Shown: positions 17,284 to 26,536 of the stretch, one piece after another
Layout: the number at the start of each line of letters is the position of its first letter
Numbering within the stretch: the first letter of the stretch is position 1
Assembly: GCA_016793095.1 (NCBI GenBank)
Contig: JAEUJQ010000076.1
Location: 62,001 to 126,000 of the forward strand
From: Myxococcaceae bacterium
Lineage (GTDB): Bacteria > Myxococcota > Myxococcia > Myxococcales > Myxococcaceae
DNA length: 64,000 nucleotides
Direction of reading: 5' to 3'
Translations under genes and position numbers: made by a program
The notes under the pieces: generated by a model
What the model was told of the DNA's origin: nothing
Database searches by the model: none
Seen by the model: the letters and a program-made list of their open reading frames with translations, nothing else

Positions 17284-18009
17284 TCACCAGCCTGAGTCTA
17301 CCCGGAGCCGCGTCGTTCGCGCCGGGCCCACCACGATGCTCGTCCGCTGGCTCCGCCAGCCGCTGATGCACACCTGCCCCGCGATGCACGGCTCGGCCTT
17401 CGTCGTGCCCGCGGTGACGACGGCCGGTCCCGCGGGGACATCGAGGAAGGTGACGAGCCCGTCGGCGCGCGCCAACAGGGTCTGCCAGCGCCCCTGCGCT
17501 TCGAGGGTGACGTGCGAAGCGGTGGGAGTGCCGTCCTGGTCCACCACCTCGAGCGTGAGCTGCACGTCGCCGCCGCCGAAGTACCGGATCCCGACCGGCG
17601 TCGGGGAAGTCGTCGTCGTCGTCGGGGGGTGAGCCGCGGGGGATCCGGTCGCGAGGCTGGACGTCGGGGGCGCCCCGTCACCGGCGGAGAACCCGGAGCT
17701 GGTGACGGGAGTGAGCCGCTCTTCGACCGACGACTGTACTCCCTGCCACGTAGCCGTCGCGCGCACGGTGGCCCCGGAGGCTTCGAACACGACCCGGCCC
17801 AGCCCCGCCTCATCGAGCTCGAGGGACGCCGTCAGCGGCGAGGGCTCGTGGACGACGACCGCGACCACTCCGCGTCCCGGGGCATCGGCGCCGTCGCGCG
17901 CGAGGGCGGTGAGCTCTGCCCGCCCCTGACCGGCCGCGCGGAGGTCCAGGTCGAGCGTCGGACCCGCACACCCACACCACAGCGGCAGACTGGCGACGAG
18001 CACGCGCAT
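17284..18009 (-). CDS. Predicted lipoprotein of unknown function
   Basis: 241 residues from the ATG that puts a lipobox (SLPLWCGC, Cys14) at the usual place. Beta-rich Ig-like segments lie about 20-100 and 145-235, separated by a Thr/Pro linker (PPTTTTTSPTP). The second part (LEVVDQDGTPTASHVTLEAQGRW) resembles carboxypeptidase-regulatory-like folds. It converges on the alarmone synthetase gene with only 7 nt between their stops. No enzymatic motif was found. Confidence 0.7.
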   Translation of the reverse strand: MRVLVASLPLWCGCAGPTLDLDLRAAGQGRAELTALARDGADAPGRGVVAVVVHEPSPLTASLELDEAGLGRVVFEASGATVRATATWQGVQSSVEERLTPVTSSGFSAGDGAPPTSSLATGSPAAHPPTTTTTSPTPVGIRYFGGGDVQLTLEVVDQDGTPTASHVTLEAQGRWQTLLARADGLVTFLDVPAGPAVVTAGTTKAEPCIAGQVCISGWRSQRTSIVVGPARTTRLRVDSGW

Positions 18010-18383
18010 GGACGGACTGACCACAGCAACTCCGTCCTGGTTCCAGCATCCGCAGGTTGACCGATGCCGGGCGTCCGCTCGACCTCACGAGGGAGAGCAG
18101 CCGCACGAGGGGTCCTGGTCGGCGTCCCCGGGCCTGGTGAGATCCCACGAGGCCTGCGCGCACCCGACGGAGAAGTCACGGCAGGCGTACGAGGGCCGCG
18201 CGAGGTTGGGGATGGGCCCCGTGCAGCCAGCGACGACAGTGACAGCCGGAAGAGAGCAGTCGTCGCATGGTCGCTCCCGGCGCGCGTATGCGGCACCTCG
18301 CCCGGGTCGTGAGACCGCCTCCAGAAACGACGAGGGCCGCCGAACTCAGCGCCCGACGGCCCCACGTCACTGCTTCACGCTGC
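18010..18383. other. 374-bp gap with no recognised gene
   Basis: Lies downstream of ahcY and upstream of the lipoprotein gene, both read leftwards. It should hold the ahcY transcript end and the lipoprotein promoter. Frames here are open only because of high G+C; none resembles a protein family. Confidence 0.6.
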
Positions 18384-19721
18384 TCAGTACCGGTAGTGCT
18401 CGGGCTTGAACGGGCCCTCGGCCGGCACGTTGAGGTACTTCGCCTGCGCCTCGGTGAGCTTCGTCAGCTTCGCGCCCACCTTCTCGAGGTGCAGCCGCGC
18501 GACGTGCTCGTCGAGCTTCTTCGGCAGCACGTACACCTTGCCGGTCTCGAACTTCTGGCCGACGTCGAGCGCGCCCCAGAGCGCGAGCTGCGCGAGGGTC
18601 TGGTTGGTGAACGAGTTCGACATCACGAACGACGGGTGGCCGGTGCCGCAGCCCAGGTTCACCAGGCGGCCGCGGGCGAGCAGGGTGATGCGCTTGCCCG
18701 AGGGGAAGATGAACTGGTCGACCTGCGGCTTGACGTTCTCCTCGCGGATCTCAGGGTTCTTCTCGAGCCAGCTCACCTGAATCTCGGAGTCGAAGTGGCC
18801 GATGTTCGCCAGAATCGCGCCGTCCTTCATCTTCATCATGTGCTCGCCGGTCACCACGTCGACGCAGCCGGTGGCCGTGCAGATGATGTCGGCCTGGCTG
18901 GCGATCTCGTCCATCGTCACCACGTGGAAGCCCTCCATCGACGCCTGCAGCGCGTTGATGGGGTCGACCTCGGTCACGTACACGCGCGCGCCCATGCCCC
19001 GCGCCGCGAACGCGCAGCCCTTGCCCACGTCGCCGTAGCCCGCGATGACGACGGCCTTGCCGGCGATCATCACGTCGGTGGCGCGCTTGATGCCGTCGAG
19101 GAACGACTCACGGCAGCCGTACAGGTTGTCGAACTTCGACTTCGTCACCGAGTCGTTCACGTTGATGGCCGGGCACTTCAGCTCGCCCTTCTTCGCCATC
19201 TCGTAGAGGCGGTGCACGCCGGTGGTGGTCTCCTCGGACAGGCCCTTGATGGCGTCCGGGCCCTTGAAGAGGTTCGGGTGCTTCTGGTGAATCCAGATGG
19301 TCAGGTCGCCGCCGTCGTCCAGCAGCATGTTGGGGCCCTTGCCGTCCTTGAACGCGAAGATCTGCTGCTCGAGGCACCAGTCGTACTCCTCCAGCGTCTC
19401 GCCCTTCCACGCGAACACGGGCACGCCGGACTTCGCGATGGCGGCCGCGGCCTGGTCCACCGTCGAGAAGATGTTGCACGAGGTCCACGTCACCTCGGCG
19501 CCGAGCGAGACGAGCGTCTCGATGAGCACCGCGGTCTCGATGGTCATGTGCAGGCAGCCAGCGATGCGGGCGCCCTTGAGCGGCTGCTTGCCGGCGTACT
19601 GGCTGCGCAGCGACATGAGGCCGGGCATCTCCTTCTCGGCCATCGAGATCTCTTTGCGGCCCCACTCGGCCAGCTTGATGTCCTTCACCTTGTACGCGGG
19701 GAACGTCGATTTGTGGTCCAT
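18384..19721 (-). CDS. ahcY: Adenosylhomocysteinase
   Basis: 445 residues, full length. It splits S-adenosylhomocysteine into adenosine and homocysteine in the cytoplasm, removing the product inhibitor of methyltransferases. [20 protein letters not shown] carries the substrate and catalytic Lys/Asp residues, [10 protein letters not shown] is the NAD-binding loop, and the protein ends in KPEHYRY, where the Lys-Tyr tail completes the NAD site. It lies 61 nt downstream of an ArsR-methyltransferase regulator in the same direction. metK, which feeds the same cycle, is 5.5 kb away. Confidence 0.98.
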   Translation of the reverse strand: MDHKSTFPAYKVKDIKLAEWGRKEISMAEKEMPGLMSLRSQYAGKQPLKGARIAGCLHMTIETAVLIETLVSLGAEVTWTSCNIFSTVDQAAAAIAKSGVPVFAWKGETLEEYDWCLEQQIFAFKDGKGPNMLLDDGGDLTIWIHQKHPNLFKGPDAIKGLSEETTTGVHRLYEMAKKGELKCPAINVNDSVTKSKFDNLYGCRESFLDGIKRATDVMIAGKAVVIAGYGDVGKGCAFAARGMGARVYVTEVDPINALQASMEGFHVVTMDEIASQADIICTATGCVDVVTGEHMMKMKDGAILANIGHFDSEIQVSWLEKNPEIREENVKPQVDQFIFPSGKRITLLARGRLVNLGCGTGHPSFVMSNSFTNQTLAQLALWGALDVGQKFETGKVYVLPKKLDEHVARLHLEKVGAKLTKLTEAQAKYLNVPAEGPFKPEHYRY

Positions 19722-19782
19722 GACTGACTCGCTTCTTCGTTGGAGGGGACTGCGGGAACGGCGGAGCTACGGGGGACTGCGG

Positions 19783-20790
19783 TCAGGTGACGGCGCCTGA
19801 CGGGAGGGGTTTGTGAGCGACCCAGGCGTGCCAGGTGAGCGGCGCGTCGGGGCCGTCGGGGTGGAAGGCGGCAGGAATCGGGACGCCGGCGAGCACGGTG
19901 AGGCCGGCCTCGTCGAGGAAGCGGCGCACCTCGGCGTCGGGGAAGCCGAGCCACACGTCGCCCTGCTCGCGCATCACGTCGAGCTCGTGCGGCAGGTAGT
20001 CGAGCACCACGAGGTGGCCGCCGCGCTTGAGCAGCCGCGCGAGCGAGCGCACTGCCTGCCCCGGGCGCGAGGCGTGGTGCAGGGAGCGCCCCGCGAAGAC
20101 GAGATCGGCCCCGCCCGCCGTCGCCACGCGCTCGACGAGCGCAGCGTCGTCGTACGAGCCTTCGAAGAGCGAGACGTGGTGGAAGCCGCGGGTCGACAGG
20201 CGCTGGGCGACGCGGGCGAGCTGGGCGCGGCTGCGGTCGACGGCGATGACGCGCTGGTAGAGCGGCGCGAGCACGTCGAGCACCAGCCCGTCACCCGTGC
20301 CCACGTCGAGGGCGAGCTGCCGGCCGGGCAGCAGGGGCGCGAGGGCCGCGAGGTGCGCCAGGTGCTCCGGCGTCGTTGGCCCCGAGGAGGGCTTCTCGAC
20401 CGGCTCGACGTCGAAGTGCTCGACGCCGCGCGCCTCCCGCGCCGAGAGCACCGCGGGCAGACGGGAGAGGCTGCCATCGGCGAGGCAGAGCCGGCGTCCT
20501 TCGGCGACCGCGTCCTGCACCACCGCGTCGTTCGTCACCGCCACCGCCCGCAGGAACGTGCGCGTGCCATCGCGCCGCGCCTCGAGCAGCCCGACGTCAC
20601 GCAGCGGCGCCACCTTGCGGCTCACCTGAGGCTGGCTGTCGTCGAGCAGCGTCGCGAGCTCAGAGACCGACAGCTCTTCTTCCGCGCACAGCGCCAGCAC
20701 CTGCAGGCGGCCGGGCTCCGCGAAGAGCTTGTAGAGCTCGACCCGGGGCATCGCGCGCGAACTGGCGGGCGTGGAGAGCTGGAGCGACAT
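19783..20790 (-). CDS. ArsR-family regulator fused to a SAM-methyltransferase fold (SahR-like)
   Basis: 335 residues from the ATG at 20790. Residues 17-80 form an ArsR winged helix (KLFAEPGRLQVLALCAEEELSVSELATLLDDSQPQVSRKV). Residues about 140-300 form a class I methyltransferase with motif I LALDVGTGDG. Regulators of this design in Proteobacteria (SahR) sense S-adenosylhomocysteine and repress methionine-cycle genes. Its place directly ahead of ahcY supports that role, which is inferred here. The methyltransferase domain probably binds ligand; catalysis is unproven. AT-rich sequence with a -10-like box lies just ahead of the start. Confidence 0.85.
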   Translation of the reverse strand: MSLQLSTPASSRAMPRVELYKLFAEPGRLQVLALCAEEELSVSELATLLDDSQPQVSRKVAPLRDVGLLEARRDGTRTFLRAVAVTNDAVVQDAVAEGRRLCLADGSLSRLPAVLSAREARGVEHFDVEPVEKPSSGPTTPEHLAHLAALAPLLPGRQLALDVGTGDGLVLDVLAPLYQRVIAVDRSRAQLARVAQRLSTRGFHHVSLFEGSYDDAALVERVATAGGADLVFAGRSLHHASRPGQAVRSLARLLKRGGHLVVLDYLPHELDVMREQGDVWLGFPDAEVRRFLDEAGLTVLAGVPIPAAFHPDGPDAPLTWHAWVAHKPLPSGAVT

Positions 20791-20800
20791 GGACGGTCTG

Positions 20801-20806
20801 AATATA
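20801..20806 (-). promoter_or_regulatory. -10 box TATATT of the SahR-like gene
   Basis: TATATT matches the sigma-70 -10 consensus at five of six positions and lies 10 nt before the ATG. A weak -35 (TTGCAG) sits 15 nt further upstream. The short distance suggests a leader of a few bases at most. Confidence 0.5.
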
Positions 20807-20809
20807 CGT

Positions 20810-20868
20810 CCATGCGCAAGACTGCAACTGGTCGTGTCGTCGTGAGTTATTTCATGTGCTTGCGATGG
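20810..20868. repeat. Inverted repeat upstream of the SahR-like gene
   Basis: CCATGCGCAAG (20810-20820) and CTTGCGATGG (20859-20868) are inverted copies with a one-base deletion, 38 nt apart. They flank the promoter region and could be operator half-sites, possibly for autoregulation. The spacing is long for one dimer. Confidence 0.35.
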
Positions 20869-21429
20869 AGGTGCGGGTCCGGAAGGTTGTTCCCTGCGGG
20901 CGCGGTGGAGAGCGGTGAGTCCCAGTCGACGTGTCGATGGCGATGGCGGGAAGGGGCCGTCGATGGCGCCGCTCACCGACTTGTGTTGCAGGTCCTCATC
21001 GACGTCGCTGCGGCGACGCGGTGGGGAAGGGCCAGCTTCGCCCACAGCCTCCTCTCTGGGCTTCGCAGCCGGCCGGGCCGAGTGGTTCAGCGTCGCGTCC
21101 GATCACGTCTTCGTGGCGCGACACCGCGGGTTCTCTTCGGCGATGAGCACGATGCAGATGTCGGTGACGGTGCCCGAGCACCAGCTGCGCGCCCGCGGTG
21201 GGTCTGGCTCGGGTCGGCGGATTGGGGTGATGGGGTCGCGACACAGGCTCGATGCCGTTCGCTGAAGCACGACCCCTCTGACCGCCCTTCTGAAGTCGCT
21301 CGGTCGAGCCTGGCCAGCGTCCGGGCAGAGGCGCGACGCCTGAGGGCGTTGACGAACATCGGCGCGGTGGGGTTCACGTCCGCGACGGCCAGGCGCATGG
21401 CGCGGCACGAAGCACGCCCGAGCCCCTGC

Positions 21430-21435
21430 TATGCT
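21430..21435 (+). promoter_or_regulatory. -10-like box TATGCT next to a start codon
   Basis: TATGCT, preceded by TGC (an extended -10), lies 6 nt before the ATG at 21442. It matches the -10 consensus at four of six positions. There is no ribosome binding site, so a leaderless transcript is likely. Confidence 0.45.
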
Positions 21436-21441
21436 CGCTGG

Positions 21442-21864
21442 ATGAAGTCGCGGTGGTTCGGAGCATTGGTGCTCGCGCTCGTCGCCGCCTGCATGCGTCG
21501 TCAGGTGCGCTGGGAACTGCCGACGGGCTTCCCCGCGGTAGCGCTGTGTGACGGTGGAGCGCTGGTCGACGAAGACGAGACGAGCGGCGGGTCGGGCGGC
21601 GGTCAGAGCGATGGAGTGATCCCAGCCCGTGACGCCAATCCCTGCATGAAGCTGCTGACGCGCGAGTATGGATACGACTGGGAGGAACGCACCTTCCTGT
21701 TCGAGTTCTCGACGGACGACGCGGGGGTCGTCACTCACGTCTGCGCGATCCAGGTCCCATCGGCTCCGCAATCAGCCACCTGCGCGGCGGACCTCGTCGA
21801 GCGGACCCGATTCGATCCGGGGATCACCCGTGGACGCTACCGGTTCCGCTTCTTCATCGACTGA
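21442..21864 (+). CDS. Predicted lipoprotein of unknown function
   Basis: 140 residues. Signal with lipobox ALVAAC (Cys17). A Gly/Ser patch follows about residue 48. The C-terminal half (about 65-140) ends in CAADLVERTRFDPGITRGRYRFRFFID. The arrangement of one Cys, R-F-x-P and a closing amphipathic strand resembles the end of TonB/AgmX-like C-terminal domains, but the domain is too short to be sure. It converges on the next lipoprotein gene. Confidence 0.65.
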   Translation: MKSRWFGALVLALVAACMRRQVRWELPTGFPAVALCDGGALVDEDETSGGSGGGQSDGVIPARDANPCMKLLTREYGYDWEERTFLFEFSTDDAGVVTHVCAIQVPSAPQSATCAADLVERTRFDPGITRGRYRFRFFID

Positions 21865-21879
21865 CGCTGAAAACGACGA

Positions 21880-21912
21880 CGCCCCGGCGCTCCGTGAAGG
21901 AGAGCCAGGGCG
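21880..21912 (-). terminator. Terminator between convergent lipoprotein genes
   Basis: CGCCCCGGCGCTCC and GGAGAGCCAGGGCG pair as a stem with two mismatches around a GTGAA loop. Read leftwards, the stem is followed by TCGTCGTTTTC, so it fits an intrinsic terminator for the gene ending at 21939. Rightward, no T-run follows. Confidence 0.55.
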
Positions 21913-21938
21913 CGTGTCCTGCGGAGCGCTGGAAGACG

Positions 21939-22544
21939 TTACTTCGACGCCGAGACGGCGATCTGGCCACCGGCGGTCACGTTCACGTCCTCGTTGAAGG
22001 AGTGCGTGCCCTCGGAGGTCTTGATGGTGCCGATCAGCTTCATCGACACCGCGCCCGACGAGCTCGACAACCCGGTGACGGCGACCTGCTGCTTCACGTC
22101 GGCCTCGATGAAGTCGTTGAACGCGCCCTGCACTTCGATGCGGCCCTTGAACGTCTGGTCGACGGTGGCGCCGCTCGCGCCGGTCACCACCGACTGGGTC
22201 ACCGTGAAGGACCCATTGTAGACGGCCGTGCCCGCCGCGCTCTTCGCCGCGCCGCAGTTCGTGTACTTGATGGTGAAGGACTGGTTGACCGAGGCGCCCT
22301 GGCCACCGGTGTTCACCATCACGTTGAAGCCGTTGAGCGACGCCTCGCCGCCCTCAGGGCACTTCCACGAGACGCTCCCGGTGACGTCGAGCGGGGTGGC
22401 CGAGCGGTTGGCGCCGGCCGACGAGGCGCTCGAGGCCGCGAAGAACGCCTGCGCAGCGCCCTCCTTGCCGCCGCCGATCTTCGCGGTGCCGCCGCAGGCG
22501 ACGAGGCCGAGGGTGGAAAGGGCGATGAGTGCGATTCGCTTCAT
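21939..22544 (-). CDS. Predicted lipoprotein of unknown function
   Basis: 201 residues. Lipobox LGLVAC (Cys17). The mature part looks like an all-beta fold with regular Thr/Ser/Val strands (TIKYTNCGAAKSAAGTAVYNG, FKGRIEVQGAFNDFIEADVK). Two Cys, in WKCPEGG and KYTNCG, could form a disulfide. No family was recognised. A GGGGAG ribosome site lies 8 nt before the ATG. A likely promoter sits about 90 nt upstream, leaving a leader with a small hairpin. Confidence 0.75.
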   Translation of the reverse strand: MKRIALIALSTLGLVACGGTAKIGGGKEGAAQAFFAASSASSAGANRSATPLDVTGSVSWKCPEGGEASLNGFNVMVNTGGQGASVNQSFTIKYTNCGAAKSAAGTAVYNGSFTVTQSVVTGASGATVDQTFKGRIEVQGAFNDFIEADVKQQVAVTGLSSSSGAVSMKLIGTIKTSEGTHSFNEDVNVTAGGQIAVSASK

Positions 22545-22588
22545 GTGGTGGTCTCCCCTGAGAGGTGGTGCTGCTCCGTGGTTGGTTG

Positions 22589-22602
22589 CCGGGCCAGCCC
22601 GG
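22589..22602 (-). other. Small G+C hairpin in a 5' leader
   Basis: CCGGG and CCCGG pair around CCAG in the predicted untranslated leader of the lipoprotein gene starting at 22544. No riboswitch family was recognised. Confidence 0.25.
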
Positions 22603-22628
22603 GCTGATCCGTCACCGGCCGGGGCCGC

Positions 22629-22656
22629 ACCCTACTTGACTCGCTCGCGCCCGCAA
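22629..22656 (-). promoter_or_regulatory. Sigma-70-like promoter TTGCGG-16-TAGGGT
   Basis: Read leftwards, TTGCGG and TAGGGT are 16 nt apart, upstream of the lipoprotein gene starting at 22544. The same TAGGGTGCG string occurs just before the FKBP gene at 47788, which supports it as a used -10 region. Confidence 0.4.
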
Positions 22657-22685
22657 ACGCCCGGGTTCAGACGTGATGCGCAGCG

Positions 22686-23261
22686 TTACTTGAGCACCAC
22701 GTCCTTCAGCTCGGCGTTCTTGTCGCGCATCAGCTTGAGCAGGTTGTCCCACCCGCCCTCCTTGTAGATGGGCTTGATCTGGTCGTCGCGAATGCCGGTG
22801 AGCATGGAGTCGCCCAGCACCGAGACGTCGATGACGCGCCACTGGCCGCCCACCTTCGCCACGTCGTACTTCACCTTCAGCTCCTGCTTCTTCATCGGGT
22901 GGTTGATGAGGATGGTGGAGGCGATCGACGCCTTGTCGCCGGTGACGGTGGGCTCGTCGTAGATGACGGTGTCGAGGTTCTCGAAGTTCTTCCGGATCTT
23001 CGGGAACGCGATCTTCCCGAAGAGCTGGTGGAAGAGGTCGATGAACTCCTTTCGCTGCGCGTCGGTGCCCTTCGCCCACTCGTCGCCGACCAGGAACTTC
23101 CCCTGCTCCTCGCCCGCGAAGAGCTTCAGGGCCGCGAGGTCTTTTCCGTAGCGCACGGAGTTCACGATGACCTTGAGCGGCTTCGAGATGTCGTCCTTCG
23201 GGCCGGCGAGGGCGGGCGCGGCGAGGGCGAGCGTGGCGACGACGAGGAGGGTGCGGTTCAT
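22686..23261 (-). CDS. MlaC/Ttg2D-like phospholipid-binding periplasmic protein
   Basis: 191 residues from an ATG with GGAG 6 nt upstream. A cleavable signal (LLVVATLALAAPALAG) precedes an MlaC-type domain. It has FHQLFGKIAFPKIRKNFENLDTVIYDEPTV and VDVSVLGDSMLTGIRDDQIKPIYKEGGWDNLLKLMRDK, the typical end of the family. In the Mla pathway MlaC ferries phospholipids between outer and inner membranes. No MlaA, B, D, E or F is nearby, so its partners must be elsewhere. Confidence 0.85.
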   Translation of the reverse strand: MNRTLLVVATLALAAPALAGPKDDISKPLKVIVNSVRYGKDLAALKLFAGEEQGKFLVGDEWAKGTDAQRKEFIDLFHQLFGKIAFPKIRKNFENLDTVIYDEPTVTGDKASIASTILINHPMKKQELKVKYDVAKVGGQWRVIDVSVLGDSMLTGIRDDQIKPIYKEGGWDNLLKLMRDKNAELKDVVLK

Positions 23262-23314
23262 GCGGGCTCCGACGACGGGGTTCGCCCATTCTTCACGGCC
23301 GGGCCGGGTCCGCA

Positions 23315-25174
23315 ATGGAATTGGCCCGCAGCGCGACGTTGAGTTGCTGGCCGAGCGATGGTCTCTTGCTGCCTGCGGTGGCCGACGCACGCGAGCGCTA
23401 CGTCTTCATCAAGAAGCTGGCCGAGGGCGGCATGGCCGACGTGTTCCTCGCGCGCGACTCGGGCAGCTCGCCGGCGCGGCTGTGCGTGGTGAAGCAGCTG
23501 CTGCCCGAGCTGCGCACGAAGAAGGAACACGTGTCGATGTTCCTCGACGAGGCAGACCTCGCGATGCGGCTGGCTCACCCGAACGTGGTGCGCGCCCTCG
23601 ATCGCGGGACCAGCAAAGAGGGGCCCTTCCTCGTCCTCGAGTACCTCGCCGGCTACGACCTCGACCTCGTCATCGAGCGGCTGCTCAAGACAGGCGGGCA
23701 GGTCCCCTGGCAGCTCGCCGTTCACGTCATCGCGCAGACCGCCGAGGGCATGGCCTACGCGCACGCGCTGACGGGGAAGGACGGCAAGCCGCTCAACCTC
23801 ATCCACCGCGACCTCACGCCCTCGAACATGTTCCTCACCTTCGACGGCGTCATCAAGGTGCTCGACTTCGGCATCGCGCGCGCCGAGGAGCGCCGCACCC
23901 GTACCTCGACCGGCATGTTGAAGGGCAAGGCCCGCTACCTCGCGCCCGAGCTCATTCAGCAGCTGCCCGGCGATGCCCGCGTCGACCAGTTCTCGCTCGG
24001 CGCCGCGCTGTTCGAGGTGCTCGCCCTGCGGCCGCTCTTCACCGGCGACAACGAGCTCGCCGTCATTCACGCCATCATGGAGGGGAAGCGGCCGAGCCTC
24101 GTCGCCCCGAGGCCAGACCTGCCGGCCGAGATCGACGCCATCTACCGGCGCATGACCTCGCCCCAGCGTGAAGACCGGTTCCCGTCGATGGCGCAGGTGG
24201 CGACGGCGCTCCGCGCGACGTTACCCGCCGACGACCTGCGGCCGGCGCTCGCCCAGTTCCTCCGCCAGCACTTCGGCGCCGACTTCGAGGCCCACGCGGC
24301 GCTCATGGCCCGGCTCGCCACCGCGTCCACCACCGAGCTGCGGCTGTACTTCGAGAAGGGCGTCAACCTGCTCGACGCGCTGAACGACCCCTCGCGGCTC
24401 GCGAAGACGCAGGTGGCGGTAGGGCAGGTGATTCCCCCCGAGGCCCGTCGTACCCCGGTGCAGCCGGCGCCCCCTGAAGCGACTGCCCTCGAGCTGCCGC
24501 CAGTCGAGGAGCCCGCAGCCTCACCGCTGCGGTTGCCTGACGAGGTCGAGGCCCCGGTCCTCATGGCTGGTGGAGCCCGGCCTGAACGGCCACCACGGCC
24601 CGCCAGCGACCCCAGCGACTACAGCCCCGGCGCCAGGACGTGGTTGGTCCCGGTCCTGCTCGCGGTTGCGCTGGTCGCCGGTGCGGGGCTCGTGTGGCGC
24701 AGCGTCGCCGCGAAGCCTGCAGCACCCGCCAGAGGCTCGCTGCTCGTCCGCTCGCAGCCGCCGGGCGCGAGCATTCGCCTCGACAATGCGGCCGTCCAGT
24801 ACCGCACGCCCGCGGTGCTCACCGAGCTCACGGAAGGTCGTCATGAGCTCGCCCTCGAGCACCCCGACACCCTGCCGGCCTTCACCGCCGCGATCGTCGT
24901 CGCGCGCACCCAGCAGACCCTCGACGTGGTGCTGGAGCCTCGAGAGGGTCTTCTCCTCTTCGACGTCAGCCCGCCTGACGCGGTCGTCACCGTCGACGGG
25001 CGTGAGGTGGCGCTCGATGGAGGCGCGGGTCGCTCTGCTCCGCTGGCCGCCGGGACCTACGAGGTCCAGGTGCGCGCCATCGGCTATCGCACCCAGCACC
25101 TGAGCCTCGACGTTCAAGACGGCGCCCGGATCCCCGTCACCACCTCGCTCGTGCCCGAGCCGGGCGCCCAGTAG
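23315..25174 (+). CDS. Ser/Thr protein kinase with membrane anchor and PEGA domains
   Basis: 619 residues from the ATG at 23315; a GTG at 23378 just ahead of the kinase domain is an alternative. The kinase domain (about 28-290) has glycine loop KLAEGGMADV, ATP Lys60, catalytic loop HRDLTPSN with Asp166, DFG at 184 and APE, so it should be active. A Pro-rich linker and one helix (TWLVPVLLAVALVAGAGLVW) lead to two PEGA domains (about 472-540 and 545-615), which usually bind envelope polymers or act as surface modules. It is read away from the mlaC-like gene. Confidence 0.9.
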   Translation: MELARSATLSCWPSDGLLLPAVADARERYVFIKKLAEGGMADVFLARDSGSSPARLCVVKQLLPELRTKKEHVSMFLDEADLAMRLAHPNVVRALDRGTSKEGPFLVLEYLAGYDLDLVIERLLKTGGQVPWQLAVHVIAQTAEGMAYAHALTGKDGKPLNLIHRDLTPSNMFLTFDGVIKVLDFGIARAEERRTRTSTGMLKGKARYLAPELIQQLPGDARVDQFSLGAALFEVLALRPLFTGDNELAVIHAIMEGKRPSLVAPRPDLPAEIDAIYRRMTSPQREDRFPSMAQVATALRATLPADDLRPALAQFLRQHFGADFEAHAALMARLATASTTELRLYFEKGVNLLDALNDPSRLAKTQVAVGQVIPPEARRTPVQPAPPEATALELPPVEEPAASPLRLPDEVEAPVLMAGGARPERPPRPASDPSDYSPGARTWLVPVLLAVALVAGAGLVWRSVAAKPAAPARGSLLVRSQPPGASIRLDNAAVQYRTPAVLTELTEGRHELALEHPDTLPAFTAAIVVARTQQTLDVVLEPREGLLLFDVSPPDAVVTVDGREVALDGGAGRSAPLAAGTYEVQVRAIGYRTQHLSLDVQDGARIPVTTSLVPEPGAQ

Positions 25175-25202
25175 GCGGCCTGCCCGGGACCGCTCTCGCG
25201 CG

Positions 25203-25231
25203 TTGACCGGTTTGACGCTGCGCGCTACAGG
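25203..25231 (+). promoter_or_regulatory. Sigma-70-like promoter of metK
   Basis: TTGACC (five of six consensus positions) and TACAGG are 17 nt apart, and the ATG lies 47 nt past the -10. This contrasts with the many near-leaderless genes here. No SAM or SAH riboswitch fold was recognised in the leader. Confidence 0.45.
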
Positions 25232-25278
25232 GCCGCGCGAACCCGTTTCACTCCTCATCTCCAACAGAAGACACGACC

Positions 25279-26445
25279 ATGCCCAAGGACTACCTCTTCA
25301 CCTCCGAATCCGTGACCGAAGGCCACCCGGACAAGATCTGCGATCAGATCAGCGACGGCGTGGTTGACGCGCTCATCGAGAAGGACCCGTACGCCCGCAT
25401 CGCCGTCGAGACGCTCGTCAAGACCGGCATCGCGATCGTCGCCGGTGAGGTGACCACCAGCGCGTGGATCGACATTCCCAGGATCGTCCGCAACACCATC
25501 ACGCGCATCGGCTACACCGACTCGTCGATGGGCTACGACGGCCACACCTGCGGCGTCATGGTGGCGATCGAGGGCCAGTCGCAGGACATCGCCCGCGGCG
25601 TCGACGAAGGCGCGAAGAAGGAGCAGGGCGCTGGCGACCAGGGCATGATGTTTGGCTACGCCTGCAACGAGACGCCCGAGCTCATGCCGGCGCCGATCCA
25701 GTATGCGCACGCGCTCACGAAGAAGCTCGCCGACGTGCGCCGCAAGAAGCACGACTGGATCCGCCCGGACGGCAAGTCGCAGGTCACCATCGAGTACAAG
25801 AACGGCAAGCCGGTGCGCATCGACGCCGTGGTGCTCTCGACCCAGCACGCCGACGAAGTCTCCAACAAGAAGATCAAGGACGTGATCATGGAGGAGGTCA
25901 TCAAGGCCGCCCTCCCCGCCAAGCTGGTGGACAAGAAGACCAAGTTCTTCATCAACCCCACGGGTCGCTTCGTCATCGGTGGCCCCATGGGCGACTCCGG
26001 CGTCACCGGCCGGAAGATCATCGTCGACACCTACGGCGGCATGGGGCGTCACGGCGGCGGCGCGTTCTCGGGCAAGGACCCCTCGAAGGTCGATCGCTCG
26101 GCCGCGTACATGGGCCGCTACATCGCGAAGAACGTGGTGGCGGCTGGCCTCGCGGATCGCTGCGAGGTGCAGGTCTCGTACGCCATCGGCGTCGCCGACC
26201 CCGTCAGCGTGCTCGTCGAGACGTTCGGCACCGCGAAGGCCGACGAGGATCGCATCGGCCGGGCCGTGCGTGAGGTGTTCGGCCTCAAGCCGCGCCAGAT
26301 CATCGAGCACCTCGACCTGCTCAAGCCCATCTACCAGCGCACCGCGGCGTACGGGCACTTCGGCCGCTCCGAGTTCAGCTGGGAGAAGACGGACAAGAAG
26401 GACGCCCTCCGCGACGCGGTCGGCTCGAAGATCAAGGCGGCCTGA
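25279..26445 (+). CDS. metK: S-adenosylmethionine synthetase
   Basis: 388 residues, full length. It makes SAM from methionine and ATP. Signatures: [16 protein letters not shown] (ATP and Mg site, residues about 14-29), [12 protein letters not shown] (methionine/ATP loop) and [18 protein letters not shown] (P-loop). The His in GHPDK and the Lys residues of KDPSKVDR are present. It lies within 8 kb of ahcY and its SahR-like regulator, but runs in the opposite direction with its own promoter and terminator. Confidence 0.98.
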   Translation: MPKDYLFTSESVTEGHPDKICDQISDGVVDALIEKDPYARIAVETLVKTGIAIVAGEVTTSAWIDIPRIVRNTITRIGYTDSSMGYDGHTCGVMVAIEGQSQDIARGVDEGAKKEQGAGDQGMMFGYACNETPELMPAPIQYAHALTKKLADVRRKKHDWIRPDGKSQVTIEYKNGKPVRIDAVVLSTQHADEVSNKKIKDVIMEEVIKAALPAKLVDKKTKFFINPTGRFVIGGPMGDSGVTGRKIIVDTYGGMGRHGGGAFSGKDPSKVDRSAAYMGRYIAKNVVAAGLADRCEVQVSYAIGVADPVSVLVETFGTAKADEDRIGRAVREVFGLKPRQIIEHLDLLKPIYQRTAAYGHFGRSEFSWEKTDKKDALRDAVGSKIKAA

Positions 26446-26471
26446 GTCCTGAGCCGGCCGTCAGGTGAACG

Positions 26472-26502
26472 CAGCCCTTCTCCGTGGACCGGGGAAGGGC
26501 TG
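26472..26502 (+). terminator. Intrinsic terminator of metK
   Basis: CAGCCCTTCTCC pairs with GGGGAAGGGCTG (one G-T pair) around a 7-nt loop, followed by TTTGCTT. It starts 26 nt after the metK stop and lies before the PilZ gene start, so the two are probably separate transcripts. Confidence 0.75.
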
Positions 26503-26536
26503 TTTGCTTGAAGGCGAACCACGAGAGGACGAACGC

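Larger units (their letters stand above)
20791..21441. other. 651-bp gap with promoter signals only at its left end
   Basis: Divergent region between the SahR-like gene and a small lipoprotein gene. The first 80 bp are AT-rich for this genome and hold a -10-like box and an inverted repeat. The remaining 550 bp show no protein family, tRNA or strong hairpin in either direction. It could hold an unrecognised small RNA. Confidence 0.55.

Noticed and set aside
19722-19782. SAH riboswitch ahead of ahcY
   Set aside because: Only 61 nt separate the regulator gene from ahcY and no pseudoknot-forming core was recognised; protein-based control is more likely.
20996-21398. Possible small gene in the gap upstream of the 21442 lipoprotein
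   Set aside because: Open frames exist in several phases, but none has a ribosome site, signal peptide or family resemblance.
25175-25278. SAM riboswitch ahead of metK
   Set aside because: The leader is only about 40 nt after the predicted start of transcription and shows no conserved core or stem set of known SAM riboswitches.
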